The notes below the pieces were generated by a model. The model did no database searches, had not been told where the DNA came from, and saw nothing but the letters and a program-made list of their open reading frames with translations. DNA of 64,000 bases, taken from positions 248,001 to 312,000 of the forward strand of contig CAWCCT010000005.1 in NCBI GenBank assembly GCA_963794165.1, given 5' to 3'. Origin of the DNA: PALSA-350 sp963794165 (GTDB lineage Bacteria > Acidobacteriota > Terriglobia > Terriglobales > Acidobacteriaceae). This document shows positions 1 to 7,897 of this stretch, piece by piece (within the stretch, counting starts at the first letter, position 1; each line of letters opens with the position of its first letter). The position numbers and the translations under genes were made by a program.

Positions 1-837
1 ACTACATTGCTGTTGGCCAAGGCCGCGTTGAAACTGGCGCAGGACAACCTGACCAGCTTCCGTCATGAACTGCAAATCAATCTGGACCGATACAACGCGG
101 GAGACATCGGCAAGCTGGATTACGAGAGGCTCGATCTGCAACTGGCGCAGTTCGAATCGGACGAGACCAGCGCGGAGATGAACCTGGTGCAGGCCAGTGA
201 TCAGCTGCAGACTTTAATCGGACGTCCACAGCCGAGCCGTTCCTTCGATATTGCCGGCGAGTTGGTTCCCCCCGCTGTACCGACGACCTTGCCCGACCTG
301 GAGCAGAAGGCGCTGGCCGCAAGGCCGGATTATAGGGCGGCGCAGGCCGCAGTGCGGGTGGCCGACGCCAACGTGAAACTGGCATACGCCAATGGAACCA
401 CCGACCCCACCCTGGAAGGGGAGTACGACCACAGCGGCACTCAGAGCAGTTATGGCTTCTACGTCGACATTCCCATCCGCATCTTCGATCGTAATCAGGG
501 AAACAAAGACACCAGCAAGTACCTGGCGCAATCCAGCCGGTTCAGCGAGGTGGCAGCGCAGAACCAGGTCTACTCCGACGTGGATCAGGCATGGATCGGT
601 TACACGACTTCGAAGGTGCTTTCTGACAGGTACAACGGGCACTATCTTGCCGAAGCAAAAGATGTTTTGTCCATCGCACAATTTGCCTACGAGCACGGCG
701 GGATAGCATTGCTTGATTATTTAAGTGCCTTGCAGGATGACCGGACGACCAGCCTGAACGCGCTGAATTCCTACGCCCAGACGTGGATGGCGATCCACCA
801 ATTAAGTTTTGCCAGCGCGACCGACGTGGTGCCGTAG
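1..837 (+). CDS. TolC-family outer membrane efflux protein (5' partial)
   Basis: The reading frame is open to the left edge, so the N-terminus and signal peptide lie outside the window; about 278 residues remain. The visible part is helix-rich with a typical outer-membrane efflux protein (OEP) half-repeat: a long coiled stretch, then a segment around RPDYRAAQAAVRVADANVKLAYA and a beta-rich patch with DPTLEGEYDHSG, followed by a second helical hairpin. Proteins of this family form the trimeric outer-membrane channel of RND or ABC efflux systems. The partners would be upstream, outside the window, so the substrate cannot be stated. It ends in front of a long inverted repeat. Family call is firm, subfamily (CusC/NodT versus TolC) is not. 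Confidence 0.82.
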   Translation, partial: TTLLLAKAALKLAQDNLTSFRHELQINLDRYNAGDIGKLDYERLDLQLAQFESDETSAEMNLVQASDQLQTLIGRPQPSRSFDIAGELVPPAVPTTLPDLEQKALAARPDYRAAQAAVRVADANVKLAYANGTTDPTLEGEYDHSGTQSSYGFYVDIPIRIFDRNQGNKDTSKYLAQSSRFSEVAAQNQVYSDVDQAWIGYTTSKVLSDRYNGHYLAEAKDVLSIAQFAYEHGGIALLDYLSALQDDRTTSLNALNSYAQTWMAIHQLSFASATDVVP

Positions 838-860
838 TTGGTGGAAGGAAACTTCTGCGT

Positions 861-1035
861 GAGGACTGGAAAGGAACCGCAGGTCCCTCCACTGCGCTGC
901 GCTCCGGTCGGGATGACAAGGGTGGGTAGTGAGCGAGTTGGAAGCGGGGTCTAAATTGAGTGACCACTCTTTCCTTTGTCATCCCGACCGGAGCGCAGCG
1001 TAGTGGAGGGACCTGCGGTTCCTTTCCAGTCCTCA
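861..1035. repeat. Long inverted repeat between convergent genes
   Basis: Two arms of about 59 bp (861-919 and 976-1035) are near-perfect reverse complements. Each contains the core CCGCAGGTCCCTCC...GGTCGGGATGACAA. The same core recurs at about 36.0-36.3, 39.7-39.9 and 52.6-52.8 kb, so this is a dispersed family. The transcript would fold into a very long hairpin between the convergent efflux gene and the ABC-F gene, where it could stop transcription from both sides, although no T-run is visible. Confidence 0.85.
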
Positions 1036-1059
1036 TGCGCTTCTCGAAGTCAGTACCCT

Positions 1060-2844
1060 TTAACGCTTGGCTTCGAGCTCGGCCCAGCGCGCGTATAGCT
1101 CGTCGAGCGCGTTTTGCGCCTGCTCCATGGCCGTCAGCGCTTCTTGCAGCCGCACCGCGTCGGTGGCGACCGCCGGGTCCTCGACTACGCCGCGTTCCCG
1201 GGCAAGGTGCTCCTCCGCCGCGGTGACTCGATCTTCGATGCCCGCAAACTCGCGCGCTTCCAGGTAGGACAGTTTCTTTTTCGCTGCCGGCCTTTGCTTC
1301 TCCTGCTCAGCAGGTGCTTTGACCACCTGCTGCGGCTGATTCTGCCAGGCCTCCCACTGCGAGTAATCGGCGAAGCGCTCCGCATCGCCGCGGCCATCCA
1401 GGCCCAGGACGCTGGTGCAGACCCGGTCCAGCATATAGCGGTCGTGGGTCACCAGCACCAGCGCTCCGCGAAATTCCAACAGGCTCTCTTCCAGGATCTC
1501 GAGGGTGGGAATATCTAGGTCGTTGGTAGGCTCGTCCAACAGCAACAGGTCGGCTGGTTCCAGCATCAGTCTGGCAATCAACACACGCGCGCGCTCGCCC
1601 CCGGAAAGGCGCCCCACCGGCTGATTGAGCTGATCCCCGGTGAAGAGAAATCTTGCCGCCCAGGACGCCACATGGATGACCCGATCCTGGTAGATCACCG
1701 AATCGCTATCGGGAGCCAAGGCGCGGCGGAGCGTGACGTCTGGCTCCAGAATGCGATTTTGATCGAAGTAGACGGTACGCAGCGCGGTCGCTCGATGGAT
1801 TCCACCATTCAGCGGTTCGATCTCGCCGCGCAGCAGCTTCAGCAGGGTGGTCTTGCCGCTGCCGTTGGGGCCCACCAGGCCGAGACGTGTCCCCGCGGTG
1901 AGCACGAAGTTGAGGCCGGTGAAGAGCATGCGTCCGTCAAAGCCGTAATGCAGGTTTTCCAATTCCACCAGCCGCTTTGTCTGCCGGTCGGTGGCAGAAA
2001 ATTCAATACTAGCCGTCGCGGTGCGGTTTCGCCCGGAGACATCCGCCAGCTCGCCGATCAGTTCGTGTGCCCGATCGATCCTGGCCTTGGACTTGGTGGT
2101 GCGCGCCTTGGGTCCACGGCGTAACCACTCAATTTCGATCCGCACCCGGTTTTCGAGAGCATCCTGCCGCTTGGCCTGGGCCTCAAGGAAAGCTTCTTTC
2201 TTCACCAGAAATGCGCTGTAGTTTCCGTTTACGCGCAGCAGTCCATCAGGATAGGCGCGGTTCAGCTCGACTGTTTCTGTGCTCACGTTCTCCAGAAAAT
2301 ATCGGTCGTGGCTGACCACCACGCAAGCGAACGATGAAGTGTTGAGCAAGCCCTCCAGCCACTCGATCCCGCCTAGGTCCAGATGATTGGTTGGCTCGTC
2401 GAGCAGCAGAACATCGGGTTGCTGCACCAGGGCCTCGGCGATTGCCAGGCGCTTGCGCCACCCGCCGGAAAGGCTCGCCGCATCGGCAGCAAAATCCTCA
2501 AAGCCGGTCCTGCCCAGCGTTTCACCGATACGTCCTTCCCACTCTGACGGGGGCGCCGCAATGCTTTTGAGCGAAGCTTCGAGCACCGCGCGCACCGTGG
2601 TCCCGGGGGTAAACTCCGATTGCTGCGCAACAAAGCTCAGCCGCGTGCGCTTGCGTGCAGCGACCTCTCCGCTGTCCGGCTCGATCTGACCCGCCAGGAT
2701 GCCCAGCAGCGTCGACTTACCTGAGCCATTAGGTCCAATCAGACCAATGCGAGCGCGCTCTTCGACCGTGAAGGCAACGTTGCGCAAAAGTGGATCAGCC
2801 CCAAAGGATTTCGAAATTCCCTGGGCGTTAAGGATAGGAGGCAA
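1060..2844 (-). CDS. uup: ABC-F family ATPase, Uup-like
   Basis: 594 residues with two nucleotide-binding domains and no membrane segment. Walker A GPNGSGKS occurs in both halves (about residues 38 and 330), with signatures LSGGW and LSGGERARV and Walker B LLLDEPTN twice. The C-terminal ~80 residues are charged and helical (EAREFAGIEDRVTAAEEHL), the coiled-coil extension typical of Uup. ABC-F proteins act on ribosomes; Uup has been linked to ribosome function and transposon excision in E. coli. The start is TTG at 2844, chosen because AAGGA lies five bases upstream and the protein begins at the normal ABC-F position. It lies 7 bp downstream of a second ABC-F gene, so the two are probably cotranscribed. 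Confidence 0.87.
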   Translation of the reverse strand: MPPILNAQGISKSFGADPLLRNVAFTVEERARIGLIGPNGSGKSTLLGILAGQIEPDSGEVAARKRTRLSFVAQQSEFTPGTTVRAVLEASLKSIAAPPSEWEGRIGETLGRTGFEDFAADAASLSGGWRKRLAIAEALVQQPDVLLLDEPTNHLDLGGIEWLEGLLNTSSFACVVVSHDRYFLENVSTETVELNRAYPDGLLRVNGNYSAFLVKKEAFLEAQAKRQDALENRVRIEIEWLRRGPKARTTKSKARIDRAHELIGELADVSGRNRTATASIEFSATDRQTKRLVELENLHYGFDGRMLFTGLNFVLTAGTRLGLVGPNGSGKTTLLKLLRGEIEPLNGGIHRATALRTVYFDQNRILEPDVTLRRALAPDSDSVIYQDRVIHVASWAARFLFTGDQLNQPVGRLSGGERARVLIARLMLEPADLLLLDEPTNDLDIPTLEILEESLLEFRGALVLVTHDRYMLDRVCTSVLGLDGRGDAERFADYSQWEAWQNQPQQVVKAPAEQEKQRPAAKKKLSYLEAREFAGIEDRVTAAEEHLARERGVVEDPAVATDAVRLQEALTAMEQAQNALDELYARWAELEAKR

Positions 2845-2851
2845 GTGGTCC

Positions 2852-4459
2852 TTACCGCCGCGCCGCGGCGGTAGCGTTCATGTACTCCTCGTACGGGCCC
2901 TTGAAGTCTTCGATGCCGCCGTCCTCAAAGTGCCAGATCCGCGTAGCCACTTCATCGATCAGGTCGTGATCGTGGGTTACCAGCAGGACCGTGCCCTCGT
3001 AGCGTTGGAGAGCGATGTTCAGGGCATTGATGGCCTCGAGGTCGAGATGGTTTGTGGGTTCGTCGAGCAGAAGGATGTTCGGCTTCTGCAGCATGAGCCG
3101 GCAAAAGATCAGCCGAGCCGCCTCGCCACCGGAGAGAGCCTCAGTCTTCTTCAATCCTTCTTCGCCGCTGAACAGCATCTGCCCCAACAGGCCGCGGATT
3201 TCTTCCTTGGTCACCCGGGGATCGAATTGATGCAGCCAATCGGAGATCGTCATGCCGGTTTCGATAGAACCTGTATGGTCTTGCGGGAAGTAGCCGATTT
3301 GCGCTTCGTGCCCCCATTTGACGGATCCACCATCCAGTTCGAAGCCCGGTTCGGCCTGGTCCATCTTTACCAGCAGCGACTTCAGCATCGTCGTTTTGCC
3401 CAGGCCGTTTCGGCCCATCAGGCAAACCTTCTCCCCGCGCATGACCGCGGCGCCGAAATCACGGATGACGGGCTGGTCCCCGTATGACTTGCTCAGGTGC
3501 TCGAATTCGAGGATATGCTTGCCCGACGGCCGCAAAAGATCGAACCGGATATACGGACGCTGGATGTTGGATCGGGCCAGCTCGGTGGTTTGCAGCCGCT
3601 CCACTTCCTTCTTACGCGAGGTCACCTGGCTGGAGCGCGTGCCGGCCGAGAAGCGGGCGATGAACTCGTTCAACTGGGCGATCTTCTTCTCTCGTTGGGC
3701 ATTCTGCGATTCCAAACGCGAGCGGATCTGGGTCTTGGCCAGGACCATATCGTCATAGCCGCCGCTGTAGGTGATGATGGTCTCGTAATCGATGTCCGCG
3801 ATGTGCGTACACACGCTGTTCAGAAAGTGGCGGTCGTGGGAGATGGTGATGAGCGTGCCTTCAAACTCCAACAGAAAGTTCTGCAGCCAGTGCACCGAAT
3901 CCAGATCGAGCGAGTTCGTTGGTTCGTCCAGCAGCAATGCCTGGGGCTTGCCGAACAGAGCCTGGGCAAGCAGCACCCGCACCTTTTGGCCGCCCTGCAA
4001 TTCACTCATTTTGCGTTCGTGCAAATCGTCGGGTATGTCCAGCCCCTGCAGCAGGATGGCGGCGTCGCTCTCGGCGGTGTAGCCGTCTTCTTCGCCCACG
4101 ATGCCTTCCAGCTCGCCCAGTCGCATCCCATCCTCATCGGTCAGCTCGGCCTTCTCATAAATTGCATCGCGCTCGGAGAGTGCTTTCCAGAGGCCCTTGT
4201 TGCCCATGATGACGGTATCGATCACCCGAAAGGCATCAAACGCATACTGGTCCTGACGCAGTACGCCGATCTTTTTAGGGCGCACCACGGTGCCCTTCTG
4301 GGGGTCGAGTTCGCCGGACAAGATCTTCATAAAGGTGGACTTACCAGCGCCATTGGGACCGGTCAAGCCATAGCGGCGACCGGCGATGAATTGCACCGAA
4401 ACCTCCTCGAATAGGAGCTTGGCCCCGTAACGCATAGTGACGTCGCTGACAGAAATCAT
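2852..4459 (-). CDS. ybiT: ABC-F family ATPase, YbiT-like
   Basis: 535 residues, close to the 530 of E. coli YbiT, and the N-terminal region follows YbiT closely (VTMRYGAKLLFEEVSVQF, then VLRQDQYAFDAF and VIDTVIMGNKGLW). Walker A motifs are GPNGAGKST and GRNGLGKTT; signatures are LQGGQKVR and LSGGEAARL; Walker B is LLLDEPTN in both domains, with the inter-domain linker full of basic residues (RKKEVERLQ). No transmembrane region. These ATPases bind the ribosomal E site and are proposed to ease particular stalls. It is the first gene of a two-gene unit with the Uup-like gene. Confidence 0.87.
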   Translation of the reverse strand: MISVSDVTMRYGAKLLFEEVSVQFIAGRRYGLTGPNGAGKSTFMKILSGELDPQKGTVVRPKKIGVLRQDQYAFDAFRVIDTVIMGNKGLWKALSERDAIYEKAELTDEDGMRLGELEGIVGEEDGYTAESDAAILLQGLDIPDDLHERKMSELQGGQKVRVLLAQALFGKPQALLLDEPTNSLDLDSVHWLQNFLLEFEGTLITISHDRHFLNSVCTHIADIDYETIITYSGGYDDMVLAKTQIRSRLESQNAQREKKIAQLNEFIARFSAGTRSSQVTSRKKEVERLQTTELARSNIQRPYIRFDLLRPSGKHILEFEHLSKSYGDQPVIRDFGAAVMRGEKVCLMGRNGLGKTTMLKSLLVKMDQAEPGFELDGGSVKWGHEAQIGYFPQDHTGSIETGMTISDWLHQFDPRVTKEEIRGLLGQMLFSGEEGLKKTEALSGGEAARLIFCRLMLQKPNILLLDEPTNHLDLEAINALNIALQRYEGTVLLVTHDHDLIDEVATRIWHFEDGGIEDFKGPYEEYMNATAAARR

Positions 4460-4574
4460 GATTCAGTCTCTTGTTTCTAAAGGTTAAGTTCTATTTTCGC
4501 AGATTTATTGCGGCAAGATCAGCAAGCTGGCACAGCAGGGTGCGACTTTGTAGGCGTCAGTGCTCTTATGCTTT

Positions 4575-4705
4575 GTATCAGGGCCCGACTTTAGTCGGGC
4601 CGTTGAGGCCCACAAATATCTGGGCTTTAGCCCCTGAGGGCAGCAGGGGCTAAAGTCCAATTCTCTTAAATTCTTTACGGCCTGACTAAAGTCAGGCCCT
4701 GATAC
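4575..4705. repeat. Dispersed inverted repeat (GTATCAGGGC family)
   Basis: The outer arms GTATCAGGGCCCGACTTTAG and its complement (ending GGCCCTGATAC) flank inner short palindromes such as GGGCTTTAGCCCCTG. The same architecture and nearly the same arms occur at 58289-58452. It fills the 304-bp gap upstream of the YbiT-like gene and downstream of feoB; no gene is visible in that gap. Confidence 0.85.
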
Positions 4706-4763
4706 ATAGCCAATAAAGAGTTTAAGGCTCATTCATGCTGCGGCCGAAACTGCCGTCCATGCT

Positions 4764-6668
4764 TTAGAAGAAACGCGACAGAATCTGGTTGGCCGATAGT
4801 GCCGCTATATAGGCCAGTCCGGTCATGTAGATAAACTGCAACGCCGGCCACTTCCAGCTATTTGTCTCCCGCCGCACCACGGCCAGGGTGGAGGTGCATT
4901 GCATAGCGAAGGCGAAGAACACCACTAAGGCGATCGCGCCCCCAATCGTCATGTCATGGCGCAACGCTGCCTGCAGCCCGACCGACTGGGTGGCCGGGTC
5001 GGCCCCATAAAGCGTCCCCAGGGTGCCAACGATCACTTCCCGCGCGATGACTGAGCTTAGAAGACCAATGCCGATTTTCCAGTTGAAGCCCAACGGCCGC
5101 AGCACTGGCTCAATCCAATGCCCCAGCCTGCCGATCACGCTCTGCGTCAACTCCGCAACGTGCCCGCCATGGAAGGGCACAATACTGAGCACCCAGAGGG
5201 CAAACGTAACCGCCAAAATCACGGTCCCGGTTTGCTTGACGAAAACCGTTCCCCGGTCCAGCAGGCGCAGCCCAATCGAGCGCGGCGTCGGCCACCGGTA
5301 CTGTGGCAATTCCAGAATGAAAGGCGCCGAATTGGCCTTCAGGACGGATGATTTGAGCAACCGCGCCGTTCCCAGGGCCGCCAAAAAGCCTAGCAGATAG
5401 AGGCTCAACATGACCGCCGCGCGCAAGCCGAAAAAATCGCCTAAAATCGGCCGGTTGGGGATAAACGCGGCAATGATCAGGGTGTAGATAGGCAGGCGGG
5501 CCGCGCAGGTCATAAACGGAGCGATCAGGATCGTCGCCAGGCGATCGCGTTTATTTTCAATCGTCCGCGTGGCCATAATCGCCGGCACAGCGCAGGCGTA
5601 GGCGGACAACAACGGGATGAATGCCTTTCCGTTCAGACCGATAGAGCGCATCACGCGGTCGGCGATCAGGGCCGCGCGCGCCAGGTAGCCGGAATCCTCA
5701 AGCACCCCGATCACCAGGAACAACAACAGGATCTGAGGCAGGAAAACCAAAACCGCCTGCACCCCATTCCACAATCCGTCGCGCAGCAGCACCTGCAGCC
5801 ACGGCCAAGGCAGGAAGTGGACTGCCGCCGCGCCCGCCTTGGTAAAGATTTCGGTGAGCCAATCACTCAGCGGAAGGCCGGCCGCGAACACCACCTGAAA
5901 GACTCCGATAACCACAGCCAGGAAAATAATCGGTCCCCAGATCCTGTGCAGCAGCACCCCATCGAGTCTGCGCGTCCAGCCTGGGGAAAGCGGCGCTTTG
6001 TATTTGGTGCGCGAGCTTACCTGCGTGGCCCACTGATGGCAGGAGGCGGCATTCTGCAGGACCGGAAGCTGCATGGGTTCGAGGCGAGCTTCGGCGGGTT
6101 CGGAGAGCCGTGTCAGGAAGCGGTCGATCGCGTCGAACCCGGAGCCTTTGGTAGCGCTGATCATGGCCACCGGCGCACCCAGCTCCCGCGCCAGTGCCAG
6201 GGGATCGATTTCCCCTCCACGGGCGGTCATCAGGTCAGACATGTTCAGCAGCACTAGGGTCGGTAAGCCCATGGCCAGAATCGGCGCCGCCAACATGAGC
6301 TGGCGGTTCAACTGCAACGCATCGAGCACCAGCAGGACAGCGTCCGGAGCCGGCGTACCTGGCATGTTGCCGTGCAGCACATCGATTGCAACCCGGGCAT
6401 CTTCAGAAGACGAATGGAGGCTGTAGATACCTGGTAAGTCGATCAGCGTCAACTCCCGATGGCCTATACCGCTCATTCGGGCAGAGTGCTGTTCGACGGT
6501 CACGCCGGGATAATTCGCCACCTTTTGGCGCAGGCCGGTCAAACGATTGAACAGGGTCGATTTGCCCGAGTTTGGCGGACCGATCAGGGCGACGGTACTG
6601 AGCTTGCCCGCGACTCTAGGGCTGGCGGCCTGGACAGCGACGCCGCCTTCTGGGCTGCAATGGCTCAT
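4764..6668 (-). CDS. feoB: Ferrous iron transporter FeoB
   Basis: 634 residues. The N-terminal G-domain has G1 GPPNSGKS (30-37), G3 DLPG (77-80) and a G4-like NMSD (142-145). The rest is a polytopic membrane part with the two Gate regions, including FLPQILLLFLVIGVLEDSGYLARAAL split by short loops, then YACAVPAIMATRTI, and the late SVIAREVIVGTLGTLYG. It imports Fe(II) through the inner membrane with the help of FeoA. It is shorter than E. coli FeoB (773), lacking the distal C-terminal extension, as in many bacteria. The start codon overlaps the end of feoA by 4 bp, so the two are translated together. Confidence 0.95.
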   Translation of the reverse strand: MSHCSPEGGVAVQAASPRVAGKLSTVALIGPPNSGKSTLFNRLTGLRQKVANYPGVTVEQHSARMSGIGHRELTLIDLPGIYSLHSSSEDARVAIDVLHGNMPGTPAPDAVLLVLDALQLNRQLMLAAPILAMGLPTLVLLNMSDLMTARGGEIDPLALARELGAPVAMISATKGSGFDAIDRFLTRLSEPAEARLEPMQLPVLQNAASCHQWATQVSSRTKYKAPLSPGWTRRLDGVLLHRIWGPIIFLAVVIGVFQVVFAAGLPLSDWLTEIFTKAGAAAVHFLPWPWLQVLLRDGLWNGVQAVLVFLPQILLLFLVIGVLEDSGYLARAALIADRVMRSIGLNGKAFIPLLSAYACAVPAIMATRTIENKRDRLATILIAPFMTCAARLPIYTLIIAAFIPNRPILGDFFGLRAAVMLSLYLLGFLAALGTARLLKSSVLKANSAPFILELPQYRWPTPRSIGLRLLDRGTVFVKQTGTVILAVTFALWVLSIVPFHGGHVAELTQSVIGRLGHWIEPVLRPLGFNWKIGIGLLSSVIAREVIVGTLGTLYGADPATQSVGLQAALRHDMTIGGAIALVVFFAFAMQCTSTLAVVRRETNSWKWPALQFIYMTGLAYIAALSANQILSRFF

Positions 6669-6937
6669 CCTGCTGCCTTTCGCACCGCCACGAAAACGCT
6701 ATGGACGGAAATGGATTTGGCCGTCTCTTTGCGCAACGCCACTTCGACCCCATCTACGCAATACACGGTAGGGTCGCCGGCCGGGGCGCGCCGCAGCGCC
6801 AGCACCCGGCTTTCCGGGACAAAGCCCAGATGCATCAGCTGGCCTTGAATTTCCTCAGGGAGTTCCAGGGAGGCTAAGGTAGCGCAGGATCCAATGGCAA
6901 GCTCGCTGAGCGTAGTGGATGGAAACGTCCGTGGCAT
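6665..6937 (-). CDS. feoA: FeoA-domain protein, partner of FeoB
   Basis: 90 residues forming one SH3-like FeoA domain: LSELAIGSCATLASLELPEE, then LMHLGFVPESRVLALRRAPAGDP, then VEVALRKETAKSISV. The hydrophobic pattern LG(F/I)xPGxxV is present as LGFVPESRV. FeoA is a small cytoplasmic protein needed for FeoB transport activity. It overlaps feoB by ATGA (6665-6668) and is first in the operon. A 9-3-9 inverted repeat lies 40 bp upstream and is a candidate metal-dependent operator. Confidence 0.93.
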   Translation of the reverse strand: MPRTFPSTTLSELAIGSCATLASLELPEEIQGQLMHLGFVPESRVLALRRAPAGDPTVYCVDGVEVALRKETAKSISVHSVFVAVRKAAG

Positions 6938-6976
6938 GGCAGTAAGGAGTCATCCTCGCGTTCCGGGGGAGCTTAA

Positions 6977-7012
6977 ATACGACCTTAGAGGTCGCATATC
7001 CACTATACGACC
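6977..7012 (-). promoter_or_regulatory. Candidate operator upstream of feoAB
   Basis: ATACGACCT-TAG-AGGTCGCAT (6977-6997) is an inverted repeat with one mismatch per 9-bp arm. The half-site ATACGACC recurs directly at 7005-7012. Position, 40-75 bp upstream of feoA, fits a repressor site. It does not match a textbook Fur box or IdeR/DtxR box, so the regulator is unknown. Confidence 0.45.
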
Positions 7013-7180
7013 GCTGGGCCCCGAAACACAATGGCTTATCGATCACCTTACTGCCTACTGTCTTCAAGTTGAAAGATGCCCTAGGTTCGCACCAACGTGC
7101 GAAAGATCGGGGCTGGCCGCCGGAATCCGGCCTTCTCGCCGGTAGAAGTGTTGCGCCCCACATGAGCGTAAAATGCCGCC

Positions 7181-7483
7181 ATGACCATCGAAGAATTCCG
7201 TGCTTCTTTGCGCGAAGGAGGGCCGCCGGCGGGCCTGCCGCCCCTGCTGAGCGCCCTTTGGTGGGATGCCAAGGGAAATTTTGACCGGGCTCACGAGATT
7301 GCTCAGGAAGAGGAATACGGGCAGGAAGCCGCCTGGGTCCATGCCTATCTGCATCGCAAAGAAGGGGATCCGGACAACGCCGGCTACTGGTATAAGCGTG
7401 CCCACCAACCCCATCCTGAGACCTCGTTCGATGAGGAATGGCGACAGATTACCACCGTCCTGTTGCACCGGCACGCGGCTTAA
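7181..7483 (+). CDS. Small conserved-looking hypothetical protein
   Basis: 100 residues, acidic to neutral, soluble. It has no signal peptide or membrane segment. The middle is helical and reads like a short TPR-type stretch (WWDAKGNFDRAHEIAQEE, then AAWVHAYLHRKEGDPDNAGYWYKRA), ending in a HATT-like tail. This pattern of Trp/Ala/Tyr spacing is what is seen in small tetratricopeptide-like proteins. I do not recognise a named family. Codon use matches neighbouring genes, which supports a real gene. It diverges from feoAB and stands alone in front of a repeat-filled gap. The Shine-Dalgarno is weak. Confidence 0.65.
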   Translation: MTIEEFRASLREGGPPAGLPPLLSALWWDAKGNFDRAHEIAQEEEYGQEAAWVHAYLHRKEGDPDNAGYWYKRAHQPHPETSFDEEWRQITTVLLHRHAA

Positions 7484-7538
7484 CTGCAGGGTCGCTGAAC
7501 GTTCCGGGCTTGCGTGTGAGAAACGCATTTCAAAGCCT

Positions 7539-7868
7539 AGTCCCGCAGGGATGGCTGAGTGTAGCCCAGGACGACAGTCCTAGGTTTGCCGACATCGAAG
7601 AGTCGGTAAAGGATCCGTACGAACGGCACGGCTTCAGCCGTGCCGCCTGGAACCGCAGCTCGTAGGGGCTTTAGCCCCTGAGGTACGCGTTTCCATGCTC
7701 CGACCTCAACCGAACCTATCCTGTAACAACCGTACCCCAGCGGCTAAAGCCGCCTATGCGCCAGAGGTTTATGGCACGGCTGAAGCCGTGCCCTTCGTAC
7801 AAAGACTAGACTGTCGAAAAAGCTAATTTGGACGAGTCTGACATTCAGCCGTCCCTGCGGGACTGAGT
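7539..7868. repeat. Composite nested inverted repeats (no gene)
   Basis: The gap 7484-7897 contains nested palindromes. Outer arms AGTCCCGCAGGGATGGCTGAG (7539-7559) and CAGCCGTCCCTGCGGGACTGAG (about 7847-7868) enclose GGCACGGCTTCAGCCGTGCC (about 7626-7645), GGGGCTTTAGCCCCTGAGGTACG (about 7666-7687) and the return copy GGCACGGCTGAAGCCGTGCC. The same building blocks recur at 31.6-31.9 and 43.0-43.2 kb. No credible coding frame is present. Confidence 0.85.
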
Positions 7869-7897
7869 TCGCAAGTGTCCTCTGCCAGTCAACCGCG

